A DNA stretch of 17,374 nucleotides, from positions 1 to 17,374 of the forward strand of contig JUNU01000383.1 in NCBI GenBank assembly GCA_001067655.1. Direction: 5' to 3'. Below, in pieces: positions 1-6,251 of this stretch. The position numbers and the translations under genes were made by a program. Each line of letters opens with the position of its first letter. The first letter of the stretch is position 1. Origin of the DNA: Neisseria lactamica. Lineage in GTDB: Bacteria > Pseudomonadota > Gammaproteobacteria > Burkholderiales > Neisseriaceae. The notes below the pieces were generated by a model, which was not told the DNA's origin, made no database searches, and worked only from the letters and a program-made list of their open reading frames with translations.

Positions 1-80
1 TTTAGTCCTCTCCAGATTATAACTTTTCATCAACCCACTACAGTTGACAAAGAGTCTAAAAAACCTTGTCAAAACCATAA

Positions 81-127
81 AAAAGGCTGTCCGAAATTAT
101 GTTTAAATTTCGGACAGCTTTTTTTTA
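81..127. terminator. Bidirectional rho-independent terminator
   Basis: A 13-bp perfect stem (GCTGTCCGAAATT on the left arm) is extended by a G-U pair and A-T pairs, with a loop of about 7 nt. On the plus strand the right arm runs into a T tract of about eight. On the minus strand the A run before the left arm becomes a T run, so it can end transcripts from either side. It lies about 100 bp past the stop of the leftward secreted-protein gene at 224-679 and may also end a transcript entering from the left. It is not built from uptake sequences, unlike most terminators in this window. Confidence 0.8.
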
Positions 128-223
128 GAGCTATAACAATTTCAAATTGCTTCGATAATCAAGACAACCCCATAGCAACTCTATTGTTAACCCCATCAGG
201 TAAACATACGGCCGCTATATGTA

Positions 224-679
224 TTAAAACAACTTCTGCATTTTTTGGCTAACCTTAAACCCATGTTTATCTTGATTGGAGCAAGTCACCTCCGAACCAG
301 AAGCCGTACATTGCCAGCCATTGCCTTTCACTGTTTCTCCGTCTTTCAAGATACGGGCTTTAGGATTAAAAGGAAAATCACTGTGGCAAACCATATCTGC
401 TTTGCCGGTTTTACCTAAGAAAAATGTTCCGCCCCATTCGAGGTCGCAATCCTTGGGACGCGGTAAAACAGGTTTGCCTTTAATTTCAGTCAGACATGAT
501 ATACCCTGAGCCAAATCAGATGTTTTCGCATCGCCGCCGCAATAAATCTTACCGTTTCCGGCACGAAAATCGATGTTATACAGCCCGCTATTTATCTCAT
601 TTTCAGTTCCTTCCGAAGAAGGTGCCGCAAAAGCTGCAACCGAGAAAGTGAGCGATGTCAAAATAAATAATTTTTTCAT
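224..679 (-). CDS. Secreted cysteine-rich protein, DUF6636-like
   Basis: This gene encodes 151 residues with a clear Sec signal peptide: MKK, a hydrophobic core, and probable cleavage after AFA near residue 18. The mature protein has six cysteines (47, 62, 78, 98, 124, 133), which could form three disulfides in the periplasm or outside the cell. The pattern of G-K-I-Y-C near residue 45, a WGG..F.LG...G.A...C block at 82-98, and G..C.......C.N....GF at 121-141 resembles DUF6636 proteins as I recall them. Their function is unknown. It starts 31 bp after the stop of the upstream secreted gene, so the two are probably co-transcribed. Upstream of the ATG there is only a weak GGGAA-type ribosome site. 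Base composition is more AT-rich than in most of the window, so a mobile or fast-evolving origin is possible. Confidence 0.75.
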   Translation of the reverse strand: MKKLFILTSLTFSVAAFAAPSSEGTENEINSGLYNIDFRAGNGKIYCGGDAKTSDLAQGISCLTEIKGKPVLPRPKDCDLEWGGTFFLGKTGKADMVCHSDFPFNPKARILKDGETVKGNGWQCTASGSEVTCSNQDKHGFKVSQKMQKLF

Positions 680-710
680 ATAAAGATTCCCATATAGTGG
701 ATAACAGAGG

Positions 711-1121
711 TTAAAAACGTTTCAAGGCTTTCAGGTGCGCTTGTGATTGTTCAATGCTGCATTTAAGGATATACCAATCAGCCGCAGATTTCAGATCAGT
801 GTCATTTGTCGGGTCAGAGCAAAGTTGCTCTTTATACTCCCCCCAAGTTTTACGTACCTTATTAAAATAAGAAGCCGGCAAACCATGTAAGGCAGCATCT
901 TTATTCTTTACCCGTTGGTACAGTATTTTATATTGTTCATCAATTTCTTTTGCCAGTCGCCCATCCAGTATATCTAGGCAATCGTAGTCAACCTCTTCAA
1001 TATTTTCCAGCATGCTTTTAGGGCAAACATCTTTATTATGGGTAGCATTTTCTTGGGCATAACAAAAAGCTGTACCCATTAAAGCCACAGAGAAAAACAA
1101 TACTTTTTTCACTTTATTCAA
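711..1121 (-). CDS. Secreted LprI/DUF1311-like protein with TTG start
   Basis: The product is 136 residues with an N-terminal signal peptide; cleavage is likely after FCYA near residue 22. The mature part has cysteines at 33, 48, 101 and 121, and the pattern YDCLD..........D.QY..L (47-68), then V.K.W.EYK...C (89-101), then a late C. This is the layout of the LprI-like/DUF1311 domain, named for a mycobacterial lysozyme inhibitor; many members have no known role. The start is TTG: there is no in-frame ATG before the signal core, an in-frame TAA lies just upstream, and TAAGGA sits a few bases before the TTG. It precedes the DUF6636-like gene in the same direction. A role in resisting host or competitor lysozyme is only an inference from the family name. 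Confidence 0.7.
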   Translation of the reverse strand: MNKVKKVLFFSVALMGTAFCYAQENATHNKDVCPKSMLENIEEVDYDCLDILDGRLAKEIDEQYKILYQRVKNKDAALHGLPASYFNKVRKTWGEYKEQLCSDPTNDTDLKSAADWYILKCSIEQSQAHLKALKRF

Positions 1122-1417
1122 TGTTCCTTAAATTTTAAAAAAAATCGGCGCATTATAACCACATCAGCAGCATGATGCATAACGTATTAATGTTTAGCCA
1201 TCCATATTTTATATACCTTTTTTAAACAAAAACTCAATCCTTTCAAGTTTCCTCATCAATTAATTGTAACAAGACATTTACGATTGAGTGAGATAGGCGG
1301 ATAGAGGCATGATAAAATCCTGAGTGAGAAATTTAAATTATATCGGTTTGGAAAGCCATCAGGTCGTCTGAAAACACAAGCCGACATCCATCCCTACCCC
1401 AAACACGAAAGCAAAAA
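1122..1417. other. AT-rich spacer between divergent genes, with one DUS
   Basis: This 296-bp stretch separates the leftward secreted-protein genes from the rightward ACP/ketosynthase cassette and must hold promoters for both. It is AT-rich, unlike the GC-rich cassette. I see no ORF or stable RNA. A TAAAAT at about 1312-1317 could be a -10 box for the cassette, but no good -35 box sits at 16-18 bp, so I do not call a promoter. An exact uptake sequence lies at 1361-1372. The ATG at 1418 has only a weak, purine-rich ribosome site. Confidence 0.5.
1361..1372 (+). repeat. DNA uptake sequence (mucosa-type DUS)
   Basis: Exact AGGTCGTCTGAA, the 12-mer recognised by ComP during neisserial transformation. 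It stands alone, without an inverted partner, in the leader of the ACP gene. Confidence 0.85.
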
Positions 1418-1708
1418 ATGTCCTACACCTTTACCTTGGCAGAACACGCGCTGGAAGCGGAATTGAAAAAGCTGATTCTGCAAGAAGCCGACAAGACCGA
1501 TGATGTTGCCGCCGAAGACTTTACCGACGATGCGCCGTTGTTCGGCGACGGCAGCCCTGTCGATTTGGATTCGCTCGACGCGCTGCAAATCTGCGTCGCG
1601 CTGCAACAGTATTTCCAAGTGCGGCTGCAAGGCGACCGTATGGTGCGCAAACATATGATGTGCGTGCGCGATTTGGCGGCGTTCGTCCGCGCGGAGCATG
1701 GGGCGTGA
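1418..1708 (+). CDS. Acyl carrier protein of an aryl-polyene-like cassette
   Basis: A 96-residue acidic protein with the ACP fold signature. The motif VDLDSLDALQI at 48-58 places the phosphopantetheine-bearing serine at residue 52, in a DSL context that fits a working carrier. It would hold acyl intermediates as thioesters for the ketosynthase encoded immediately downstream. The stop codon TGA (1706-1708) overlaps the GTG start of that ketosynthase, so the two genes are translationally coupled. The length is slightly longer than primary fatty-acid ACPs (about 78 residues) and the helix II region differs from AcpP, which suggests a specialised carrier. ACPs of this kind occur in aryl polyene clusters; that assignment rests on the neighbouring genes. 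Confidence 0.82.
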   Translation: MSYTFTLAEHALEAELKKLILQEADKTDDVAAEDFTDDAPLFGDGSPVDLDSLDALQICVALQQYFQVRLQGDRMVRKHMMCVRDLAAFVRAEHGA

Positions 1709-2751
1709 GCTGGGTTTGCGGTACGGCGGCCACCTCCGCGCTGAATCCGCAGGCGGATTTCAGACGACCTGATGCGGTGTCTTATACGTTTTTAAACCAG
1801 CCGCAGCAGGCCGCTTATTTCCGCGCTTTTGCCGACGACAGCTTGGGGAGTACCGCTTTTGCGGATATTGCCGAACAACATTTGTGCCGCGCCGCCGAAG
1901 ATGCCGGATGGCCGTCTGAAAGCTGGCACGACGCGCCGGTTTTTATCGGTTCGAGTTCCTACGCCATCGCCGAATACGAAAACCGCCGCCGCGCGGGCAA
2001 TACGGACATTGGGAAACACGGTCTGCTCTATCTTGCCGAAGATTTGCGCAAACGCAGCGGCAACCGGCAGATTTTCAGTTTGGCAACCGCCTGTACCTCC
2101 TCCGCCCATGCGCTGATTCAGGCAGACAATTGTTTGCGCGGCGGGGTGGAACGCGCCTTCGTCCTCGGCATCGAAAACCTCAACCGCCTGACCCTGCTGC
2201 ATTTTCACAGCTTAGGTTTGTTTACCGAACGATATCAGCCCTTCGGCGGCAACGGTCTGATTTTGGGCGAAGGTGTCGCCGCACTCGCCCTCTCTGCCAC
2301 GCCGCCCGACTGTGCGGGTCGTCTGAAACTCGTCAGCCACGCAGCCAATACCGGCAATGACCTGATTCAAAGCAACAGTAAGGCGTTGGAACAAGTTATC
2401 CGCCGCGCCTTAAACATCGCCGCCGTTGCACCCGAAAACATCGCCGCCGTCAAAACCCACGGCATCGGCACCGCCGACAGCGATGCCGCCGAACTGGCTG
2501 CGCTGGAAAACGTGTTCGGCACACTGCCGCCGCTGATGGCGTTCAAAGCGCAAATCGGCCACACACTCGGCGCAACCGCCGCCCTTGAAACCGCGCTGCT
2601 CTTGTCCGCCCTGAAACAAGGCGGCGGCACCGATTATCAAGGACGTGAAATCCGTTTTTCAGACGACCTTTCAGACGACCTTTTCTGTCTCGCCAACCAT
2701 TTCGGTTTCGGCGGCAGCAACACAGCTATGGTATGGCAATGGCAATCATAA
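1705..2751 (+). CDS. Beta-ketoacyl-ACP synthase (FabF/ApeO-like)
   Basis: A ketosynthase of 348 residues from the GTG at 1705. It catalyses decarboxylative condensation of malonyl-ACP with an acyl chain. The catalytic triad is intact: Cys130 in TACTSSA, His252 in KTHGIGT and His286 in IGHTLGA, followed by the glycine loop GFGGSN at 333-338. I chose GTG because GGAG at 1693-1696 lies 8 bp before it and it overlaps the ACP stop; a longer frame opens upstream inside the ACP gene but adds residues unlike the family. The N-terminus is short compared with FabF (usually about 410 residues in total). Uptake sequences are read in frame: one encodes FRRPD at 19-23 and an exact tandem pair encodes SDDL-SDDL at 319-326. 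The 3' end overlaps the chain-length-factor-like gene. ApeO-type identity is inferred from that pairing. Confidence 0.85.
   Translation: MSWVCGTAATSALNPQADFRRPDAVSYTFLNQPQQAAYFRAFADDSLGSTAFADIAEQHLCRAAEDAGWPSESWHDAPVFIGSSSYAIAEYENRRRAGNTDIGKHGLLYLAEDLRKRSGNRQIFSLATACTSSAHALIQADNCLRGGVERAFVLGIENLNRLTLLHFHSLGLFTERYQPFGGNGLILGEGVAALALSATPPDCAGRLKLVSHAANTGNDLIQSNSKALEQVIRRALNIAAVAPENIAAVKTHGIGTADSDAAELAALENVFGTLPPLMAFKAQIGHTLGATAALETALLLSALKQGGGTDYQGREIRFSDDLSDDLFCLANHFGFGGSNTAMVWQWQS
1759..1770 (-). repeat. DUS inside the ketosynthase N-terminus
   Basis: Exact 12-mer on the minus strand, read in the ketosynthase frame within the residues FRRPD, about 55 bp after the GTG start. Confidence 0.85.
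2658..2681 (-). repeat. Two exact DUS copies in direct tandem inside a CDS
   Basis: Two perfect 12-mers (2658-2669 and 2670-2681) abut with no spacer. Since 12 bp is four codons, the repeat is in frame and encodes SDDL twice, between strand-like residues REIRF and FCLANHFGFGG of the ketosynthase. A gain or loss of one copy would keep the reading frame. Confidence 0.9.
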
Positions 2752-3467
2752 ACCCCGATATCCGCATCATTGCCGCCGCGCGTTTCGATACCGAAGCCGC
2801 CGTCGGCAACAAAATCCTCAAACAAACCTTGCAGCAGCAAAGCGGCGCAGACGCCCGCCGCCTCAGCCGCCTGAGCCTGATTACCGCACTCGGCGCAGGC
2901 CTGTTGCGCGGACAAGGCGAAATCCGCCCCGATTGCGCCGTCTTCCTCGGTACGCCGTTTTCCTCGCCGTCCGTGTTTGAAAAAATGGCGGACAACGTAC
3001 TCAACCACCATGCCGCCATGCCTTTCGACTTCATCGCCAATCTGCACAACGCCCCCGTTTTTCATGCCGCGCAAACCCTAGGCACGCACGGCGCAACGTT
3101 GGCGGTCGCCACCGAACGCCATTTGGAAACCCGTTTCCACCCCCTGCTGCTCGCCGCACAATCCTTGCAAATCGGCGGACAGGCCGCAGTCGGCTGGGCA
3201 TACGAACACCAAGCCAACCACGCCGATACGCGCGAAGGCAGCATTTGGATTTTGCTCGAACACGGCGCGGAACACGGCGTTCCCGTTACCTTAGATATGG
3301 AAGCCGAAAAAGCGGAAATGTCGTCCCGTCAGGCGGCGGCGCACTCTGAAACGCAAAGATATTATTGGCAGGACATCGCCGATATTTTGGAAACATTGTG
3401 CCTTGCCGACGGTTTGTCATCTGACGAACCCAACCCAATCATGATGGCGCGCGCAGAAATTCTATGA
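2733..3467 (+). CDS. Short ketosynthase-like protein, probable chain-length factor (ApeC-like)
   Basis: This protein of 244 residues resembles the N-terminal half of a ketosynthase (KAsynt_2 type) and lacks an active-site cysteine: the corresponding region reads LGTHGATLAVATE (around residues 117-129). No C-terminal His-His half is present. Such short partners act with an active ketosynthase as chain-length factors; in aryl polyene systems ApeC pairs with ApeO. The start overlaps the end of the active ketosynthase gene by 19 bp (ATG at 2733; a second ATG at 2739 is equally possible), which supports a 1:1 heterodimer. The last 40 residues are charged and less conserved-looking. After the stop comes a 199-bp gap containing an inverted uptake-sequence hairpin, so the three-gene unit ACP-KS-CLF may end here. 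Confidence 0.75.
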   Translation: MAMAIINPDIRIIAAARFDTEAAVGNKILKQTLQQQSGADARRLSRLSLITALGAGLLRGQGEIRPDCAVFLGTPFSSPSVFEKMADNVLNHHAAMPFDFIANLHNAPVFHAAQTLGTHGATLAVATERHLETRFHPLLLAAQSLQIGGQAAVGWAYEHQANHADTREGSIWILLEHGAEHGVPVTLDMEAEKAEMSSRQAAAHSETQRYYWQDIADILETLCLADGLSSDEPNPIMMARAEIL

Positions 3468-3518
3468 GGTCGCAAACGCGAAACGTGACCCGAAATACGC
3501 CGCTGCCTCCGCGCTGAC

Positions 3519-3574
3519 AGGTCGTCTGAAAATCCGAAACTGTCTTCTGTTTCAAACACATTTTCAGACGACCT
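3519..3574 (+). terminator. Inverted DUS pair, possible intra-cassette terminator
   Basis: Arms at 3519-3533 and 3560-3574 form a perfect 15-bp stem, each holding one exact uptake sequence, with a 26-nt loop. The following bases (GTTTCTTTCCCC) give only a weak U tract, so termination may be partial. It lies between the CLF-like gene and the exporter gene. Confidence 0.5.
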
Positions 3575-3605
3575 GTTTCTTTCCCCTGCCGATTATCCAT
3601 TCGGA

Positions 3606-3635
3606 TTGTCAATGCACCCGACTTCCCCATAAAAT
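3606..3635 (+). promoter_or_regulatory. Candidate sigma-70 promoter for the MMPL exporter gene
   Basis: TTGTCA (3606-3611) and TAAAAT (3630-3635) are separated by 18 bp and lie just downstream of the DUS hairpin. Transcription would start near 3642, giving a leader of about 25 nt to the ATG at 3667. I see no strong Shine-Dalgarno sequence in that leader. Motif match only. Confidence 0.35.
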
Positions 3636-3666
3636 GCCGTAGACACACTTCAAACCCATTTGAAAA

Positions 3667-6012
3667 ATGATGACTACCTACCGCCGCGCCTACACCGTCC
3701 TCACCGCCCTGCTGACCCTGTTCCTCATCTACACCGTCTCCACGCAAAATTGGCTGCAAACCGACCTGACCGCGCTGCTGCCGAGCGAACAGCAGCCTGA
3801 CGCGCTTTTGACGGCGGCGGACAAGGCGGGCGAAGAGCAGTTGAACACGCAGGTGATTTTGCTGGCGGGCAGCAAAGACGCGGAAACGGCGTTTCAGACG
3901 ACCTCCGAAATTGCGGCTTTGTGGCGTAAAAGCGGCGTGTTCGAGCAAGTGGACAGCAGCGTGACGCCCGACTTGGACAAGGTGCGCAAGGACATCGGCA
4001 AGCTGGGGCTGGCGCTGCTGCCAAACGAACAGGTGCGCCTGCTGTTTGAGCATCCGCAAGCGTATTTTCAGGCGCGGGCGGAAGCGGCGGTCAACCCGTT
4101 TGCCGCGCCCTCGCCTTTGTCTTTGGAACAAGACTGGCTGGGCTTCGGGCGTTTTGTTGCGGGCAAGGCGAATCCGCAAAGCCGCTTGCAGTGGAACATG
4201 GACAACGGAATGCTGTTCACCGAAGGCGATGACGGGAAAACTTGGGTTTGGCTGCGCGGACGGCTGGCGGCGGGCGACAATTTTTCCGGCAACGACGCCC
4301 TCCTGCCGCTGATGGCGGAAAGCCGCAAACTGGCAAAAGCCAAAGGCGCGGACACGTTGGCGGCAGGCGGCGCGCTGTTTGCCGCCGCATCCAAAACAGA
4401 GGCGGAGCAGGAAAGCCGGCTGATGAGTACGGTCGGGATGCTGCTGACCTTCGCGCTGCTGCTGTGGGTATTCCGCAGCGTCCGCGTGTTCTGGCTGACG
4501 CTGCCTTTGGCGGCGGGTATGCTGACCGGTCTGGCGGCGGCTTTGCTGTTCTTCGGCGAAGTGCATATCCTGACCATCGTCATCGGCACGAGTTTGGTCG
4601 GGATGCTGGTGGATTTCCCGCTGCACTGGCTCGCGCCTTCGGTATTCGGCACACGGGCGAAAAACGGCAAAACGGCTTTTTCAGACGACCCCGTCTGGCA
4701 GGCAGAACCCGCCATGAAACATGTTTTGCCGAGCTTTACCGTCAGCCTTCTGATTACGGTATTGGGCTACGCGCTCTTGTGGTTCACGCCGCTGCCCGTA
4801 TTGCGGCAGACCGCCGTGTTTTCAGGATTTGCGCTGGCGGGCGCATTCGGCGCGACGGTGTTGTGGCTGCCGCCGCTGTTTCAGCGTTACCGTGCCAAAA
4901 CCGTGCCGTTTGCCGCGCTGACCGAACGGCTCTACGCGCTGTCGGGTCGTCTGAAAATCCGTCTGCACAAACGTGGCTGGCTGATGGTCGGCGGCGTATT
5001 GCTGGCGGTCGGGCTGTGGCGCAGCGACTGGCGCGACGACATCCGCCAGTGGGTCAACATGCCGTCTGAAATGCTGGCGGAAGTGCAACGCATCGGACAG
5101 TTGAGCGGCGCGGATTTCGGCGGCAAATACTTGGTTGCCGAAGCGCCGAGCGAAGACGCTTTGTTGATGAAAACCGCCGAACTCGGCCGCGCGCTGCAAC
5201 CCCTCGTCGCGCAAGGCAAGCTCGTCAGCTTCCAATCTCCCGACCAGCTCCTGATGCCCGTATCCGAACAGAAAAAACTGCAAAACCGCCTGCGCGAGCT
5301 GTCCAAGCTGCCCGAAAGCCGCCAACCGCTCGTCGATATCGGCATTCCGCACAAAACCCTACGCAACGCGCTGCTGCAAGCCGCCGATGCGCCGCCGCTG
5401 ACGCTTGCCGCCGCGCTGAAAACCGATTTGGCGGAAGCCTGGCGGCCGCTGTATTTGGGTGAAGTCGAAAAAGGCCGTTTTGCCGCCATCGTGCGCCTGA
5501 ACGGCATGACCGACGACACCGCCGTCCGCTCCGCCGCGCAAAGCGTAGCGGGCGTACATTGGGCGGACAAACGCGCCCACCTGAACGACCTTTTCCACCA
5601 CACGCGCAATCAGGCGGCGTGGCTGAAACTGGCATCCTACGCACTGGCATGGCTGGTTTTATGGCGTATGTTCGGCATGAAGCGCGGCACCAAAATCCTT
5701 GCCGTACCGCTTGCCGCCGCCGTCTGCACCGTCGCCGTACTCGGTCTGGCAGGCATCCCCGTCAGCCTGTTCGCCATGTTCGGCCTGCTTTTGGTGTCCG
5801 CCATCGGCGTCGATTACGCCGTCTATGCCCTCACCGCGCGACACAGTGCACCCGCGCGGCTGGGCGGGATGCTGCTCGCCGCCGCTACTACCGCCATCTC
5901 CTTCGCCCTGCTCGCCCTAAGCGGCACGCCCGCCGTCGCCGCCTTCGGTATTACGGTCACGGTCGGCGTAGCGTTCAATATTTGGCTGGCGGGTGCTTTG
6001 TTGAAAGATTGA
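3667..6012 (+). CDS. MMPL/RND-family exporter of the aryl-polyene-like cassette
   Basis: An inner-membrane protein of 781 residues with the RND/MMPL two-repeat layout. One membrane helix lies at about 8-24, then a large extracytoplasmic domain to about 255, a helix bundle at about 257-405, another helix near 436-450, a second extracytoplasmic domain to about 645, and a final helix bundle at about 650-781. IGVDYAVYAL near residue 715 and GMLVDFPLHWL near residue 316 match the helix-4 region that carries proton-relay residues in this superfamily. MMPL-type exporters accompany aryl polyene and other lipid-like polyketide genes, where they are thought to move the acyl product across the inner membrane. 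It starts at one of two adjacent ATG codons. Uptake sequences or one-base variants occur in frame at 3893, 4680, 4944 and 5059. A hairpin terminator follows. Confidence 0.82.
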   Translation: MMTTYRRAYTVLTALLTLFLIYTVSTQNWLQTDLTALLPSEQQPDALLTAADKAGEEQLNTQVILLAGSKDAETAFQTTSEIAALWRKSGVFEQVDSSVTPDLDKVRKDIGKLGLALLPNEQVRLLFEHPQAYFQARAEAAVNPFAAPSPLSLEQDWLGFGRFVAGKANPQSRLQWNMDNGMLFTEGDDGKTWVWLRGRLAAGDNFSGNDALLPLMAESRKLAKAKGADTLAAGGALFAAASKTEAEQESRLMSTVGMLLTFALLLWVFRSVRVFWLTLPLAAGMLTGLAAALLFFGEVHILTIVIGTSLVGMLVDFPLHWLAPSVFGTRAKNGKTAFSDDPVWQAEPAMKHVLPSFTVSLLITVLGYALLWFTPLPVLRQTAVFSGFALAGAFGATVLWLPPLFQRYRAKTVPFAALTERLYALSGRLKIRLHKRGWLMVGGVLLAVGLWRSDWRDDIRQWVNMPSEMLAEVQRIGQLSGADFGGKYLVAEAPSEDALLMKTAELGRALQPLVAQGKLVSFQSPDQLLMPVSEQKKLQNRLRELSKLPESRQPLVDIGIPHKTLRNALLQAADAPPLTLAAALKTDLAEAWRPLYLGEVEKGRFAAIVRLNGMTDDTAVRSAAQSVAGVHWADKRAHLNDLFHHTRNQAAWLKLASYALAWLVLWRMFGMKRGTKILAVPLAAAVCTVAVLGLAGIPVSLFAMFGLLLVSAIGVDYAVYALTARHSAPARLGGMLLAAATTAISFALLALSGTPAVAAFGITVTVGVAFNIWLAGALLKD
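3893..3904 (-). repeat. DUS inside the exporter gene
   Basis: Exact 12-mer on the minus strand, read in frame within residues FQTTSE of the first extracytoplasmic domain. Confidence 0.85.
5059..5070 (+). repeat. Meningococcal-dialect DUS inside the exporter gene
   Basis: Exact ATGCCGTCTGAA, the form used by N. meningitidis and N. gonorrhoeae, in a window otherwise dominated by AGGTCGTCTGAA. It is read in frame as MPSE. Confidence 0.75.
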
Positions 6013-6031
6013 TGTTTAAAATTTAAAAAAC

Positions 6032-6096
6032 AAAAAGGTCGTCTGAAAACGGGTTGGCACAAAATCCGCATACCTGTTTTCAGACGACCTTTTTTA
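6032..6096 (+). terminator. DUS-pair terminator after the exporter gene
   Basis: A perfect 19-bp stem (6032-6050 with 6076-6094) contains two inverted exact uptake sequences and runs into a T tract at 6090-6095. It lies 20 bp after the exporter stop. The A run at the other side would also give a T run on the minus strand. Confidence 0.85.
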
Positions 6097-6197
6097 GACA
6101 ATATCAAACGTAATCCGGTTGCGCTGCCCTCTTGCCGAACATAAGTCCATTTGCGAGACTCTCTCAAGACGCCCCTTATCCGCTCCCTCATCAAACC

Positions 6198-6230
6198 AAA
6201 ATGCCTGCCCCTTTTTCGGGCAGGCATTTT
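6198..6230 (-). terminator. Hairpin terminator after pyrC
   Basis: A perfect 13-bp stem (AAAATGCCTGCCC with its complement at 6218-6230) has a 7-nt loop. On the minus strand it ends in TTTT then GGTTTG, a short U run. It lies about 22 bp past the pyrC stop and contains no uptake sequence. Confidence 0.7.
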
Positions 6231-6251
6231 CATGCGGTCATGATGTGCGGC

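Noticed and set aside
688..700. TATAGTGGATAAC resembling a Correia terminal repeat
   Set aside because: It diverges after the first ten bases and no core sequence or partner repeat follows.
3439..4626. Minus-strand open frame of 395 codons opposite the exporter and CLF genes
   Set aside because: The translation is rich in Arg, Gln and His with no hydrophobic order, typical of antisense frames in GC-rich DNA.
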